In this document: piece by piece, positions 16,428-25,551 of the stretch | Layout of the letters: each line of letters begins with the position of its first letter | Numbering within the stretch: the stretch's first letter is position 1 | NCBI RefSeq assembly: GCF_024461735.1 | Contig: NZ_JANGAD010000004.1 | Coordinates: 186,001-250,000, forward strand | Direction: 5' to 3' | Length of the DNA stretch: 64,000 nt | Source: Anaerotignum propionicum | GTDB lineage: Bacteria > Bacillota > Clostridia > Lachnospirales > Anaerotignaceae | The notes under the pieces: model-generated | The model's input: only the letters and a program-made list of their open reading frames with translations | What the model was told of the DNA's origin: nothing | Databases searched by the model: none | Made by a program: the position numbers and the translations under genes

Positions 16428-17315
16428 TTAAAATAAGTAATTCAGATATGGAAGAATGCCAAATATTAGAAACAGCCCAAATACACAAAAGATCGGAATG
16501 GAAAGAAAGCGCTCTTTTGTTCCATCCTTTGGCACATAGGAATTTCTTACAGGGTTAATTTTCAAAAATTGATAAAAAATCAGACCTAAGAATGGCAATG
16601 AAATAAATGCACTCACACCGGTATAAAGGAGAAGAATCGTGTTGCTAGGCATATCTATTTTAGCAACATCCTCAGCCATAGGGAGGTACATACTGATTAC
16701 ATTTGTGGCATTAATAATAAAATGGGGGATAATGGAGGCCCAAATGGAGCCTGTTCTTTCCACCAAAAAGCAGAAAAATAATCCCGCAAAAAATGCATAG
16801 GGAAACTGCTGTGGATTCATGTGCAAAAGTCCAAATAAAAGGGCGGTACAGAAAATTGCTTTCCAAGTGCCCAAACGGCGGTAACCCGAAAGGAATACTC
16901 CCCGCAAGGAGAGCTCCTCTAAAAATGCCGGAAGTATTGCCATGGTAATTAAGGTTCCTAAAAAGCTTGTTCCATCCAATGCATCCGCAAATTCTTGGGC
17001 AACATTTGGGAAAAACATGGAGGTAAAGAAGGAAAGAAAACGCATTAGGGGCTGTATGGCAAAGCCAAAGGCAACAATCAACAATAAGTTTTTCCATCCC
17101 AAGGGGTATAAACGAAAAACCTCCTTAGGATTTTTTTTTGTCCAAATAAAGTAACCGGTAATGGGAACAGTGCAATACACGATCTGCACGATGCTGGAAA
17201 ACCAGACATAGGGAATTTTTTGCATCAAAGGTATAAGATACAAAAGCTGTCCGATTACAATAAAAAAGACAAAAAAGATTAATGCAAATAAATTTGTTTG
17301 TTTGGTTTGATTCAT
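16428..17315 (-). CDS. CPBP family intramembrane metalloprotease (CAAX/Abi type)
   Basis: The 295-residue polytopic membrane protein has about eight hydrophobic segments. The four CPBP motifs are present: EELSLRG (EExxxR) near residue 140, FGLLHMNPQQF (FxxxH) near 175, and HFIINATN (HxxxN/B) near 205. Family members are integral membrane zinc proteases related to Rce1; bacterial ones serve in bacteriocin self-immunity, toxin processing or unknown roles. No peptide or bacteriocin gene lies beside it. An AI-2E family permease lies 85 nt upstream on the same strand. Confidence 0.88.
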   Translation of the reverse strand: MNQTKQTNLFALIFFVFFIVIGQLLYLIPLMQKIPYVWFSSIVQIVYCTVPITGYFIWTKKNPKEVFRLYPLGWKNLLLIVAFGFAIQPLMRFLSFFTSMFFPNVAQEFADALDGTSFLGTLITMAILPAFLEELSLRGVFLSGYRRLGTWKAIFCTALLFGLLHMNPQQFPYAFFAGLFFCFLVERTGSIWASIIPHFIINATNVISMYLPMAEDVAKIDMPSNTILLLYTGVSAFISLPFLGLIFYQFLKINPVRNSYVPKDGTKERFLSIPIFCVFGLFLIFGILPYLNYLF

Positions 17316-17337
17316 TTTTTTCCTCCGAAAATCCGCA

Positions 17338-17361
17338 GGACAGACTTTGAAAGTCTGATCC
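17338..17361. repeat. Inverted repeat between the CPBP and AI-2E genes
   Basis: GGACAGACTTT and AAAGTCTGATCC form a near-perfect hairpin, followed on the plus strand by a T-run. No plus-strand gene lies upstream, so its function, perhaps ending antisense transcription, is unclear. Confidence 0.5.
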
Positions 17362-17400
17362 TTCTTTTTTTATTCCGGCTTACGCCACAAACGGGGATTT

Positions 17401-18600
17401 TTATTCATGGTTCTCCAGAGCAAGGGGATCATCTTCAGCATATTTATCTTGATATTTATGATTAATATATTCTGTTAAGAACATTTTAATTGTCGCTAAA
17501 ATTGGAACACCAATGAACATGCCGATAGGACCCATCAATGCGCCGCCTAACACGACTGCTAAAATAATCCAGATCGGGCTGATGTCTAAGGAGTTTCCTA
17601 AAATTTTAGGACCTAAGAAGTTTCCATCAAATTGCTGCAAAGCAAGGATGAACAGTGCCACCCAAATTGCCGTGGTTGGATTCACCAAAAGTGAAATGAA
17701 AATAGCGGGTATTGCACCAATAAACGGGCCGAAATATGGAATCATATTTGTCACACCCACGATTAAACTTAAAATCAAAGGGAAGGGGGCGCTTAGCAGG
17801 GAAAAGCCAATGAAGGCAAGAATCCCAATAATTAAAGAGTCTACTGCTTTGCCAACAATAAAGTTCTGAAAAATTCGATTGATTCGTTGGGCATTATAAA
17901 ATAGATGTTCTGCGCTTTTACGGCTTGAAATGGCATAAACGATTTTTAATGCATGGTTTCTGAAATTCTCTTTATCATAGAGCATATAAAAAGAAATAAA
18001 GATAGCCATGATAATATCCACCGTAATTTTTCCTACAGAATAAAGGTTTGTAAGAATATTAGTAATCAGTGCCGGAACGTTTTGGAATACGCCCATAATT
18101 GGAGCCAGCACTTTATTTAAGATATTGTTTACATCCTCTGAATTGATAAAATGAATACGGTCGAAAAGATCCGTGGTAGATTCATTTAACTGTGTTGAGT
18201 AAGTGGAAAGCTGTGACACAAAGGAGACAACAGAGCCCTTTAGCTCAGGAACAAGATAAATGAAAATCCAGAAAATACCCCCGATAATAATAATGTAATT
18301 GATTAGAATACAGAAAATACGGGTAGATCTCTTATGGGTTTGTGCCTTTGGAATATATTTCAGGAACATCCTTTCAAAAAACTTCATAAAAGGGTTCATC
18401 ACATATGCGATTGCAAAGCCCAAAAAGAACGGAGAGCCCAAGCGCAGTACGGTGATGAGGAAGGTATGGATTACATTTCCTAAATTAGGCAGGTGTCCAA
18501 TTATTTTTTCAAACAAAATAACGGCTGCTGCAACAGCAAAAAGATACAATGAAATTTTTAGATAGGATTTATCTAGGTTTTTAAAATCAATTTTTTTCAT
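17401..18600 (-). CDS. AI-2E family transporter (PerM/YdiK/YueF-like permease)
   Basis: The 399-residue membrane protein has two N-terminal helices, a further one near residue 75 (ILINYIIIIGGIFWIFIYLV), a long soluble central region (about 105-215) and a cluster of C-terminal helices with the family motif GVTNMIPYFGPFIGAIPA and the ending GGALMGPIGMFIGVPILA. Despite the name, most members are not shown to move autoinducer-2; some are ion exporters. The start is ATG 18600 with AAGGGGAA upstream; the longer frame begins inside the ribosome site. Confidence 0.9.
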   Translation of the reverse strand: MKKIDFKNLDKSYLKISLYLFAVAAAVILFEKIIGHLPNLGNVIHTFLITVLRLGSPFFLGFAIAYVMNPFMKFFERMFLKYIPKAQTHKRSTRIFCILINYIIIIGGIFWIFIYLVPELKGSVVSFVSQLSTYSTQLNESTTDLFDRIHFINSEDVNNILNKVLAPIMGVFQNVPALITNILTNLYSVGKITVDIIMAIFISFYMLYDKENFRNHALKIVYAISSRKSAEHLFYNAQRINRIFQNFIVGKAVDSLIIGILAFIGFSLLSAPFPLILSLIVGVTNMIPYFGPFIGAIPAIFISLLVNPTTAIWVALFILALQQFDGNFLGPKILGNSLDISPIWIILAVVLGGALMGPIGMFIGVPILATIKMFLTEYINHKYQDKYAEDDPLALENHE

Positions 18601-18975
18601 AGGTATTCCCCTTAACCTCATTTGTAAAATTTTATCTTACATAAAATATAATACTATGAATTTCACAATATTTCCATAACAATTATTTTAAAATTAAAGA
18701 ACTGCCACCTTCTCTTCTGTTTTCCAATAGATACAGTGTTCAAAAAACCCTTCATAGAAGACTTTGTAATAAAGTATAACGGCTGCATATATAGAGAAAT
18801 GGAAAGTCCTTTACTTTTAAACTCCTAATTTTTAAGGTTTTCTGATAGTATACATGCCCTTTTTTAAGAAAAACAAAACAAATTCCTTATATTTCTTTAC
18901 GTTTTTCCCCTTTGATTGACGGGGGAAGTCCAAAGACCGTATAATGTAATCATGGAAAAAAAGGAGGTTTGCAAA
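18601..18975. other. Divergent intergenic region between the AI-2E permease and moxR
   Basis: 375 nt, AT-rich. It holds the moxR promoter on the plus strand; I could not settle on a promoter for the permease. No gene is visible. Confidence 0.5.
18916..18945 (+). promoter_or_regulatory. Sigma-A promoter for moxR-DUF58
   Basis: TTGACG (18916-18921), 18-nt spacer, TATAAT (18940-18945). Confidence 0.65.
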
Positions 18976-19941
18976 ATGAACGAGGAAAAGATTCGCCAGT
19001 TTGGGGCGGAACTTCAAAAAATAGAAGCAGAAATAGGCACTGTTATAATTGGACAGAAGGATTTGATTCGAGGTGTATTAACATCTATGATTGCCGGAGG
19101 TAATGTTTTGTTGGAAGGACTGCCCGGCCTTGGCAAGACACAGCTGGTGAAAACCATTGGAAAGGTTTTGGACTTAGATTTCTCAAGAATTCAGTTTACG
19201 CCTGACCTGATGCCTGCAGATGTTACAGGAACATCGGTTATGACTAAAAATCCTAAGGGAGAAATGGGGCTGGAGTTTCGAAAGGGACCTATTTTTTCAA
19301 ATATCGTTTTGGCAGATGAGATTAACAGAGCAACACCGAAAACCCAGAGTGCTTTGCTAGAAGCAATGCAAGAGCACACAGTAACCAGCGGAAACGCCAC
19401 ATATACATTGCCAGAACCTTTCTTTGTGTTGGCAACACAGAATCCATTGGAATCAGAGGGAACCTATCCTTTACCGGAAGCCCAGATGGATCGTTTTTTA
19501 TTCAAGCTTGACGTGACATTTCCCACTAAGGCTGAGCTTTTGGAGATTGTAACTTCTACTACAACGGGGAGTCCAAGAGAAGCAAACAAAATTTGCAGTC
19601 AGGAACAGCTTTTGGAAATGCGGGAGATTGCCAAGGAAGTGCCTGTTGCCACACCTGTGGCAGAGTATATTATGGACGTGGTTTTAAAAAGCCATCCGGA
19701 CTATGCAGATGCTCCAGAGATGGTGAAAAAATATGTACGTTATGGTGCCAGCCCTAGGGGGGCCCAGGCGATTATGATGACAGCAAGGGTGTATGCACTT
19801 ATGGCTGGGCGGTACAATGTGGCTTATGAAGATGTGAAAGTAGTGGCAAAGGCAGCATTGCGTCATCGTATTTTTCTGAATTTTGAGGGTATGGCAGATG
19901 GCGTTACAGTAGATCAAATCATTGAGGCGTTGTTGATATGA
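18976..19941 (+). CDS. MoxR-family AAA+ ATPase
   Basis: The 321-residue protein shows Walker A as EGLPGLGKTQL, Walker B as VLADEINRATPKTQ, sensor 1 as ATQNPLESEGTYPLPEAQMDRF, and sensor 2 as GASPRGAQA, the standard MoxR pattern. MoxR ATPases act as chaperones that assemble or activate partner proteins with VWA or DUF58 domains. I chose ATG 18976 because AAAGGAGG is 7-8 nt upstream; an earlier in-frame start lies on the promoter itself. It overlaps the DUF58 gene by 4 nt (ATGA), so the pair is translationally coupled. No transglutaminase gene follows, unlike many MoxR-DUF58 operons. Confidence 0.94.
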   Translation: MNEEKIRQFGAELQKIEAEIGTVIIGQKDLIRGVLTSMIAGGNVLLEGLPGLGKTQLVKTIGKVLDLDFSRIQFTPDLMPADVTGTSVMTKNPKGEMGLEFRKGPIFSNIVLADEINRATPKTQSALLEAMQEHTVTSGNATYTLPEPFFVLATQNPLESEGTYPLPEAQMDRFLFKLDVTFPTKAELLEIVTSTTTGSPREANKICSQEQLLEMREIAKEVPVATPVAEYIMDVVLKSHPDYADAPEMVKKYVRYGASPRGAQAIMMTARVYALMAGRYNVAYEDVKVVAKAALRHRIFLNFEGMADGVTVDQIIEALLI

Positions 19942-20795
19942 GAACGTTACAGGATATATTTACAAAGGAATATTTATTACAGCTTGAAAAGCTCTCTGTT
20001 ACCCTACGCCAAAGGTTAAGCGTTGACGGCTACAGTGGTGCCAGAAAGTCCCATGCAAAGGGCAGCTCATTAGAGTTTTCTGATTTTCGTGATTATATTA
20101 TGGGGGACGATCTACGGAGGGTGGACTGGAACAGTTACGGTCGCTTTGGCAAGCTTTACGTTAAGGTTTTTATGGAGGAGAAGCAGGCGGAAATCAATCT
20201 TTTTTTGGATTGCAGCACTTCCATGGAAAAAGGAGAGAAGTTTTTACAGGCAAAGGCAATTACTGCATCCTTGGCTTACGTCAGCCTTTGCAGTGGAGAC
20301 CGTGTGAATTTATTTCTTTGGAACGATTCAATCATTCTGGAAAAGCGAGGCGCTGCACAAAAAAATGGTTTTTTTGAACTCCTAAGTCTACTAGATAAGG
20401 CTGAAAGCAGCGGTGGATCTAATCTTTTGCGGGCAGGGCTTTACAGTGGCAAGTTGGGACGTGGCATCTCTTTTGTGATTTCCGATTTTTTTTCAGAAGC
20501 TCCTTTGGAGGAGGCTTTGCGTGTATTACTGGGGAAAAAGCAACAGGTTTGTTTGGTACAGGTATTAGCCTCTGAGGAAGAACAGCCGAAAGAGGGACAA
20601 GCGGTACGTCTTGTAGATTCTGAAACAGGAGAAACTTGTGATTTGGAATTAACGCCTTCTGTGCTAAGGGCATATGATAAAGCATTGAAGGAACACAGGG
20701 CAGCATTAGGTGAGCTTTGCCATCGCTCAGGATCGGTATTTTATGGAATGAAAGAGGACACTCCTCTTTTTTCTGCAATGAGAGAAATACTCTAA
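19938..20795 (+). CDS. DUF58 domain protein (VWA-like), MoxR partner
   Basis: The 285-residue protein has the DUF58 core: RKSHAKGSSLEFSDFRDY near residues 35-52, GDDLRRVDWNSYGR, then a von Willebrand A-like fold with the metal-site sequence FLDCSTSMEKG (DxSxS) near 93 and FVISDFF. It has no membrane helix, unlike longer DUF58 proteins, so it is likely soluble. It is coupled to moxR and probably works with it on an unknown target. A terminator follows 14 nt after the stop. Confidence 0.9.
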   Translation: MRTLQDIFTKEYLLQLEKLSVTLRQRLSVDGYSGARKSHAKGSSLEFSDFRDYIMGDDLRRVDWNSYGRFGKLYVKVFMEEKQAEINLFLDCSTSMEKGEKFLQAKAITASLAYVSLCSGDRVNLFLWNDSIILEKRGAAQKNGFFELLSLLDKAESSGGSNLLRAGLYSGKLGRGISFVISDFFSEAPLEEALRVLLGKKQQVCLVQVLASEEEQPKEGQAVRLVDSETGETCDLELTPSVLRAYDKALKEHRAALGELCHRSGSVFYGMKEDTPLFSAMREIL

Positions 20796-20808
20796 AAATA
20801 GACAGAAT

Positions 20809-20847
20809 AAGCTGAAATGGTTTTTTCAAACTGTTTCAGCTTTTTTT
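20809..20847 (+). terminator. Intrinsic terminator after the DUF58 gene
   Basis: GCTGAAA pairs with TTTCAGC across a loop and is followed by T7. Confidence 0.85.
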
Positions 20848-20989
20848 GATGGTTTATTGTGTTGAATGTTAAGTTTCAAAAAGGTAGTTTTACTATAGAA
20901 AGACCTAGGTTTAAGCTGGGAAAAGGTCATAAATTGGTGGATTTCAGCGAATCATTGGAGTTTTAGAATATCCAAAGGGTACTTTCATG

Positions 20990-21018
20990 TTGAGATAGAC
21001 AAAAGTTTATGCTATAAT
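20990..21018 (+). promoter_or_regulatory. Sigma-A promoter for the MazG-like/gdpP/rplI/dnaB unit
   Basis: TTGAGA (20990-20995), 17-nt spacer, TATAAT (21013-21018). Confidence 0.65.
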
Positions 21019-21068
21019 ATATTATTGCATATAATAACCAAAACCATCTAGTAGGAGGCGGTTTTTAA

Positions 21069-21377
21069 ATGAACGGAAAGGATTTTGATGTTGCTAAAAA
21101 TGTTAAAATGACAGAAAATTTGCAGTGTAGGATGCTGTCGTCAGTGGCGCAATTTTATACGGCGATGCAGGAAAATGCTACAAAAGGGGAGAAAGCAGAA
21201 ATATTGGCCGATTTGGAAATTGTAATGTATCTTTTAGCGGCTAGGATGGGTATTTCCAAGCAATCCCTTGATGAAAAGGCCACAGCAAAGCTGAAGGTTG
21301 GCCTATTAGAGGAGGAAAGACCTGAATGGAAAACCCCTCTATTGGAATTGCTCCGAGAATTGGGGCCAAAGGCTTGA
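21069..21377 (+). CDS. MazG-like family protein
   Basis: The 102-residue all-helical protein starts MNGKDFDVAKNVKMTENLQC and contains VMYLLAARMGISKQSLDEKA. This resembles the short MazG-like proteins I recall from Clostridia that sit ahead of gdpP or dnaB, distantly related to all-alpha nucleotide pyrophosphatases. The acidic metal-binding ladder of true MazG is not clear, so activity is uncertain. AGGAGGCGG precedes the ATG. It is first in a probable operon with gdpP, which starts 30 nt after its stop. Confidence 0.62.
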   Translation: MNGKDFDVAKNVKMTENLQCRMLSSVAQFYTAMQENATKGEKAEILADLEIVMYLLAARMGISKQSLDEKATAKLKVGLLEEERPEWKTPLLELLRELGPKA

Positions 21378-21407
21378 AGGAAACCGTTGGGTTTTGGAGG
21401 CGTATAA

Positions 21408-23378
21408 ATGTTTAAATCGAAAAAGCAAGACAACGTAATACTTGCTATTGTATTGATTGTAGTAGTAGTTTTTGTATGTACCTTGGTGGATATTTATTTG
21501 GGTATTGGCACATTAATTGGTGGCGCCGCTGTTTTTTTCGGCTGGCCTCTCTTAAAAGAGCTTTATGTGCCCTTTGAAGGAGCCACAGAGGAGCCCCTTT
21601 CTTTTTTGGATACTGCAGTTTTGCAGGAGAATTTTCAGATTCCACATAATTTACCAATTCCATATGCTGTTTTGGATATTCGTGGACACATATTAATGTA
21701 TAATGAACTATTTGCCGAGGTGTTTACTGAAATTGAAGATGTAAAGCCCATTGTTGAAAAGTTGTTAAAAAACAGTGGTGGTGGTAAAAAAATATTGATT
21801 TCTTATGGTGAAAAAAGTTTTGAGGCAGCTTTGGATCATTGTGATATCATTGAGGAAAATGGTGCTGTTGGTACGGTTTTGACTATGACCTTGGTAGATG
21901 TTACAGAAAGACAGCGGCTTTCAATATGCTTGGCAGAACAGCAAACTGTTGCGGGTATGATTTTCTTAGATAACTATGAGGAAGTTGTGGACAACTTGGA
22001 TGAAAGCCGTTGGCCCATATTGTCGGCATTGATTGACAGAAAGTTAAATCAACTGGCACAAGATGTGGATGGTGTCATCCGAAAGCTGGAGAAGGATCGA
22101 TACTTCTTTTTACTGAAAAAAGGTATGCTATTGCAATTAAAAGAAAAGAAGTTTGATATTTTGAACGATATTCGAGAGATTAGCGTGGGAGATCATATCC
22201 CTGTAACTGTCAGCATGGGCATTGGAATTGGTGGTAATTCTTTGGATGAAGCCATGCAGAATGCAAAAGCTGCCATTGATTTAGCACTGGGCAGAGGTGG
22301 TGACCAAGTTGTAGTGAAGGAGGGTGAAAGCTTTCTTTTCTACGGCGGCAAGACGGGGGAGATGGGGCGAAATGCCCGCATTCGTGCTCGGGTAAAGGCA
22401 GATGCACTATGGGAGCTTATGGGTGAGTCTTCGGGGATTTTGGTTATGGGCCATAAGAACGGGGATCTGGACAGTATGGGCGCTTGTTTGGGCATTTGTG
22501 CTATTGCAAGAGCCATGGACAAACGGTGTAATATTGTAATGGACGAGGTGGGCGTTGGTATTCGCAGACTTTGGGATAAAATGATGGCCAATGGAAGCCA
22601 TTTGAATCTAACGTTGAAAACAGCGGAAGCCTTGAAAACCATGGATGCTAAAACCTTGGTGATTATTGTAGATACCCATCGCAAAAGCATGGTGGAAAGC
22701 CCCCAGGTATTAGAGGCTGCAAAAAGGATTGTTTTATTTGATCATCATAGAAAAAGTGCTGATGCCATTGATCAGGCAGTTTTGGTTTACCATGAGGCAT
22801 ATGCATCCTCAACGGCAGAGCTAATCACAGAGATGATTCAGCATATTGGAAAAAAAGTCAAGCTTACCAGTGTGGAGGCAGATGCTCTTTTGGCAGGTAT
22901 TACTGTTGATACAAAAAATTTCTGTGTAAAGACGGGGGCTATTACCTTTGAAGCCGCAGGATTTTTACGCCGTAACGGGGCAGACAGCATCCGCGTGAGG
23001 TTATTATTTCAAAATGATATGGATGCTTATAAAGCAAAAGCTTCCACAGTAAAGGATGCAGAGCTTTTTATGGGCAACATCGCTATATCCGTGTGCCCTG
23101 CTAATGTGGAGAATTCAACCCTGACGGCAGCCCAAGCGGCGGATGAATTAATGAATGTAACAGGAGTGAAGGCGTCCTTTGTATGCTGCAAGGTGGGGGA
23201 TACGGTTTATATCAGCGCCCGCAGCTTTGGAGATATTAACGTACAAAGAATTATGGAAAGATTAGGCGGCGGCGGACATCTTACGGTTTCTGGAGCGCAA
23301 CTGCAAAATGTTACCACAGAAGAAGCAAAAGATGCCATTCGCCATGCCATTGAAGAATATTTGAAGGAGGAAGCGTAA
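21408..23378 (+). CDS. gdpP: Cyclic-di-AMP phosphodiesterase GdpP (DHH family)
   Basis: The 656-residue protein degrades the second messenger c-di-AMP to pApA and so affects potassium balance and wall stress. Domains in order: two membrane helices (residues about 10-50), a PAS-like domain (about 75-165), a degenerate GGDEF domain (about 170-300) whose GGDEF motif is not intact (ALGRGGDQ), and a DHH-DHHA1 phosphodiesterase from about 340. DHH motifs are [18 protein letters not shown] and LFDHHR, with D in GITVDTKNF; the DHHA1 motif is GGGGH near 625. The order gdpP-rplI-dnaB is conserved in Firmicutes, and rplI begins 1 nt after its stop. Confidence 0.95.
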   Translation: MFKSKKQDNVILAIVLIVVVVFVCTLVDIYLGIGTLIGGAAVFFGWPLLKELYVPFEGATEEPLSFLDTAVLQENFQIPHNLPIPYAVLDIRGHILMYNELFAEVFTEIEDVKPIVEKLLKNSGGGKKILISYGEKSFEAALDHCDIIEENGAVGTVLTMTLVDVTERQRLSICLAEQQTVAGMIFLDNYEEVVDNLDESRWPILSALIDRKLNQLAQDVDGVIRKLEKDRYFFLLKKGMLLQLKEKKFDILNDIREISVGDHIPVTVSMGIGIGGNSLDEAMQNAKAAIDLALGRGGDQVVVKEGESFLFYGGKTGEMGRNARIRARVKADALWELMGESSGILVMGHKNGDLDSMGACLGICAIARAMDKRCNIVMDEVGVGIRRLWDKMMANGSHLNLTLKTAEALKTMDAKTLVIIVDTHRKSMVESPQVLEAAKRIVLFDHHRKSADAIDQAVLVYHEAYASSTAELITEMIQHIGKKVKLTSVEADALLAGITVDTKNFCVKTGAITFEAAGFLRRNGADSIRVRLLFQNDMDAYKAKASTVKDAELFMGNIAISVCPANVENSTLTAAQAADELMNVTGVKASFVCCKVGDTVYISARSFGDINVQRIMERLGGGGHLTVSGAQLQNVTTEEAKDAIRHAIEEYLKEEA

Positions 23379-23379
23379 T

Positions 23380-23826
23380 ATGAAAGTGATTTTATTACAA
23401 GATGTAAAAAGTGTTGGTAAAAAGGGTGAGTTAGTGAATGCAAGTGAAGGCTATGCAAAAAACTTTTTATTTCCAAAGAAGCTTGCAGTGGAAGCTACCA
23501 AGTCTAATTTAAATGACTTTGAATTAAAGCAAAAATCCGAGGAAAAGAGAAAACAAGAGGAGCTGGAAAATGCTCAGAAAATTGCAGAAAATTTAAAGGA
23601 TCAGGTTGTTACAATCAAGGTGAAAACAGGCGGAAACGGAAAATTATTCGGTTCTGTTACAAATAAAGAAGTTGCAGACGCAATTGTAGAGCAAACGAAA
23701 CAAGATATTGATAAAAAGAAGGTTTCTATCGGCGACCCTATTAAAATGGTTGGGGAAAGAACAGCTACCATTAAGCTGCATCCTAAGGTTACCGCAGAAG
23801 TAACCATTAAGATTGTAGAGGTTTAA
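23380..23826 (+). CDS. rplI: 50S ribosomal protein L9
   Basis: The 148-residue protein has the standard L9 form: N-terminal RNA-binding domain [20 protein letters not shown]...[13 protein letters not shown], a long charged connecting helix (about 45-75) and a C-terminal domain with [11 protein letters not shown]. It binds 23S rRNA domain V near the L1 stalk. It lies between gdpP and dnaB; GAAGGAGG precedes the ATG. Confidence 0.98.
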   Translation: MKVILLQDVKSVGKKGELVNASEGYAKNFLFPKKLAVEATKSNLNDFELKQKSEEKRKQEELENAQKIAENLKDQVVTIKVKTGGNGKLFGSVTNKEVADAIVEQTKQDIDKKKVSIGDPIKMVGERTATIKLHPKVTAEVTIKIVEV

Positions 23827-23846
23827 TTAAAGCGGAGGCGGAATAC

Positions 23847-25193
23847 ATGGAACAGCAAAAACAAAATGAAAATATCCGTGGCGTGCCGCCCCACGATGAA
23901 ACAGCGGAACAGGCCGTATTAGGGTCAATGTTTTTAGACAGAGAAGCGGCATCGGTTGCCCTTGAAATTCTTTCGGGAGAGGATTTTTATCGTCCTGACC
24001 ATAGAATGGTTTTTGAAGCGGCAGAAGAATTGTATCGTCATGCATCGCCCATTGATGTGGTTACAGTAAAAAATAAACTGGAAGAAAAGGGTGTATTTGA
24101 GCAGGTGGGCGGTGTGCCTTTCTTGGCAACGCTATCCACTGCCGTGGGCAGTTCTGTCAACGTGCGCCACTATGCGGCAATTGTTGAAGAGAAATCTGTT
24201 TTGCGTCGTTTGATACGGACGGCGGGGGATCTCTCTCAAATGAGCTTCGAGGGAAAAGAATCAATCAACAGCATAATGGATCAGGCGGAAAAAAGTATCT
24301 TTGATATTATGCAGAAACGTCATTCTGAGGAGTTTCACCATATTAGAGATATTGCTGTAGATTCCATTGAAAAAATTGAGGATATTTACCGCTCTAAAGG
24401 CAAGCTAACAGGAGTGCCTACGGGATTTGTTGATTTTGATGCAAAAACTGCGGGGCTGCAAAAGTCAGATTTAGTGCTCCTTGCTGCCCGTCCTTCCATG
24501 GGTAAAACTGCCTTTGCATTGAATATCATTCAAAATGCAGCAATTCGAGGAAATGTACCCGTGGCTGTATTTTCTTTGGAAATGAGTCGGGAACAGTTGG
24601 TAAACCGTATGCTTTGCTCAGAGGCAATGCTGGATGCGCAAAAGCTTAGAACCGGAGAATTAAACGATAAGGATTGGGAAGATTTGATTCGTGCTATGGG
24701 TCCTCTTTCTCAAGCGCCAATTTATATTGATGACACTCCGGGTATTTCTCCCATGGATGTACGTTCAAAATGCCGCCGTTTAAAGGTGGAAAAGGGCTTG
24801 GGGCTGATTGTAATTGATTACCTACAATTAATGAGTGGTAACGGAAGAACGGACTCCAGACAACAAGAAATATCGGAAATTTCCCGAAATTTAAAGGCAA
24901 TAGCCCGTGAGATGGAATCACCAGTTATTGCGTTATCTCAGTTAAGCCGTGCCTGTGAGCAAAGAAGTGACCATAGGCCTATGCTATCAGACTTGCGTGA
25001 ATCCGGTGCCATTGAGCAGGACGCTGACGTTGTGGCTTTTCTTTATCGAGATGAATATTACTTCCCGGAAACGGAGAAAAAGAACCAAGCAGAATTGATT
25101 ATTGCAAAGCAAAGAAATGGCCCAACGGGTACCGTTGATCTGACTTGGTTAGGTCAATATACTAAGTTTGGAAACTTTTTGAAGAAATACTAA
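23847..25193 (+). CDS. dnaB: Replicative DNA helicase DnaB
   Basis: The 448-residue hexameric 5'-3' helicase unwinds DNA ahead of the replisome. The N-terminal helical domain (about 10-115, starting PPHDETAEQAVLGSMFLD) binds primase and the loader. The RecA-like domain from about 185 has Walker A ARPSMGKTAFALN, SLEMSREQLVNRM, Walker B VIDYLQLMSG, ALSQLSRACEQR and DLRESGAIEQDADVV. The C terminus, GPTGTVDLTW, is typical. No intein interrupts it. It is the last gene of the unit. Confidence 0.98.
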   Translation: MEQQKQNENIRGVPPHDETAEQAVLGSMFLDREAASVALEILSGEDFYRPDHRMVFEAAEELYRHASPIDVVTVKNKLEEKGVFEQVGGVPFLATLSTAVGSSVNVRHYAAIVEEKSVLRRLIRTAGDLSQMSFEGKESINSIMDQAEKSIFDIMQKRHSEEFHHIRDIAVDSIEKIEDIYRSKGKLTGVPTGFVDFDAKTAGLQKSDLVLLAARPSMGKTAFALNIIQNAAIRGNVPVAVFSLEMSREQLVNRMLCSEAMLDAQKLRTGELNDKDWEDLIRAMGPLSQAPIYIDDTPGISPMDVRSKCRRLKVEKGLGLIVIDYLQLMSGNGRTDSRQQEISEISRNLKAIAREMESPVIALSQLSRACEQRSDHRPMLSDLRESGAIEQDADVVAFLYRDEYYFPETEKKNQAELIIAKQRNGPTGTVDLTWLGQYTKFGNFLKKY

Positions 25194-25287
25194 CTGTTTT
25201 AATAATTTTAGCCTGGCTAATGCATTTTATAATGGCGAATTTTGTTGATGAAGTTTGAAAGTTTTCGAAGAAATTTCTCATATGGTG

Positions 25288-25316
25288 TTGACGTTAAATT
25301 TTTTCAAGCATATACT
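25288..25316 (+). promoter_or_regulatory. Consensus sigma-A promoter for the mgtE leader
   Basis: TTGACG (25288-25293), 17-nt spacer, TATACT (25311-25316), about 235 nt before the mgtE start codon. Confidence 0.75.
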
Positions 25317-25359
25317 AAGTATATATTAATTTTTTTTATGAAAGCTGAGGTGGATTTGA

Positions 25360-25461
25360 ATGGACGGCAAAAGTGAAAGTATACCTTTAGAACCTGAGAG
25401 TTATCGAACGTATCAGTTAAATATTGCCGTGTATTTGGGTTTGCCTTATGACTTGGACTAA
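25360..25461 (+). CDS. Putative 33-codon leader peptide upstream of mgtE
   Basis: The ORF runs from ATG 25360 to TAA 25459-25461, with GAGGTGG 6-7 nt before the start, as good a site as those of real genes nearby. The peptide starts MDGKSESIPLEPESYRTYQL and ends LPYDLD. It is acidic, and it holds PLEPE (residues 9-13) and LPYDLD (28-33). Codons 23-26 coincide with the 10-nt segment that can pair with the terminator arm downstream. No family is recognised. The position suggests a sensor ORF whose translation sets mgtE transcription; a free-standing small protein is the alternative. Confidence 0.55.
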   Translation: MDGKSESIPLEPESYRTYQLNIAVYLGLPYDLD

Positions 25462-25501
25462 ACCCTTCAGTTCGTACGCCTTTTTTCGGATAATACACGG
25501 C
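25426..25501 (+). promoter_or_regulatory. Candidate antiterminator pairing in the mgtE leader
   Basis: GCCGTGTATT (25426-25435) and AATACACGGC (25492-25501) are perfectly complementary over 10 nt. Seven of the latter's bases (25495-25501) also form the terminator's 5' arm, so the two structures exclude each other. The stop-codon hairpin at 25437-25465 fits between the arms. Confidence 0.55.
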
Positions 25502-25531
25502 TAATTTGAAAAAAATAAGTCGTGTTTTTTT
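25495..25531 (+). terminator. Intrinsic terminator upstream of mgtE (probable attenuator)
   Basis: ACACGGCT (25495-25502) pairs with AGTCGTGT (25518-25525, one G-U pair) and is followed by T7. It lies between the leader ORF and mgtE, downstream of the promoter at 25288. Confidence 0.75.
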
Positions 25532-25551
25532 ATTGGAACGGGGTGAAGATT

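Larger units (their letters stand above)
25194..25551 (+). promoter_or_regulatory. mgtE leader region (dnaB-mgtE gap)
   Basis: 358 nt between dnaB and mgtE. In order it holds a consensus promoter (25288-25316), a 33-codon ORF with its own ribosome site (25360-25461), a hairpin across the ORF stop (GGGTTT 25437-25442 with AAACCC 25460-25465), an intrinsic terminator (25495-25531) and the mgtE ribosome site GGGGTGA. GCCGTGTATT (25426-25435) is a perfect complement of AATACACGGC (25492-25501), which overlaps the 5' arm of the terminator. I did not recognise the conserved sequences of the M-box magnesium riboswitch. Confidence 0.65.

Noticed and set aside
17338..17361. Terminator of the AI-2E permease gene
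   Set aside because: The hairpin is real, but its T-run is on the plus strand, not the permease's strand.
25194..25551. M-box magnesium riboswitch before mgtE
   Set aside because: The conserved M-box sequence blocks were not recognised; the leader has an ORF-terminator layout instead. A covariance search would settle it.
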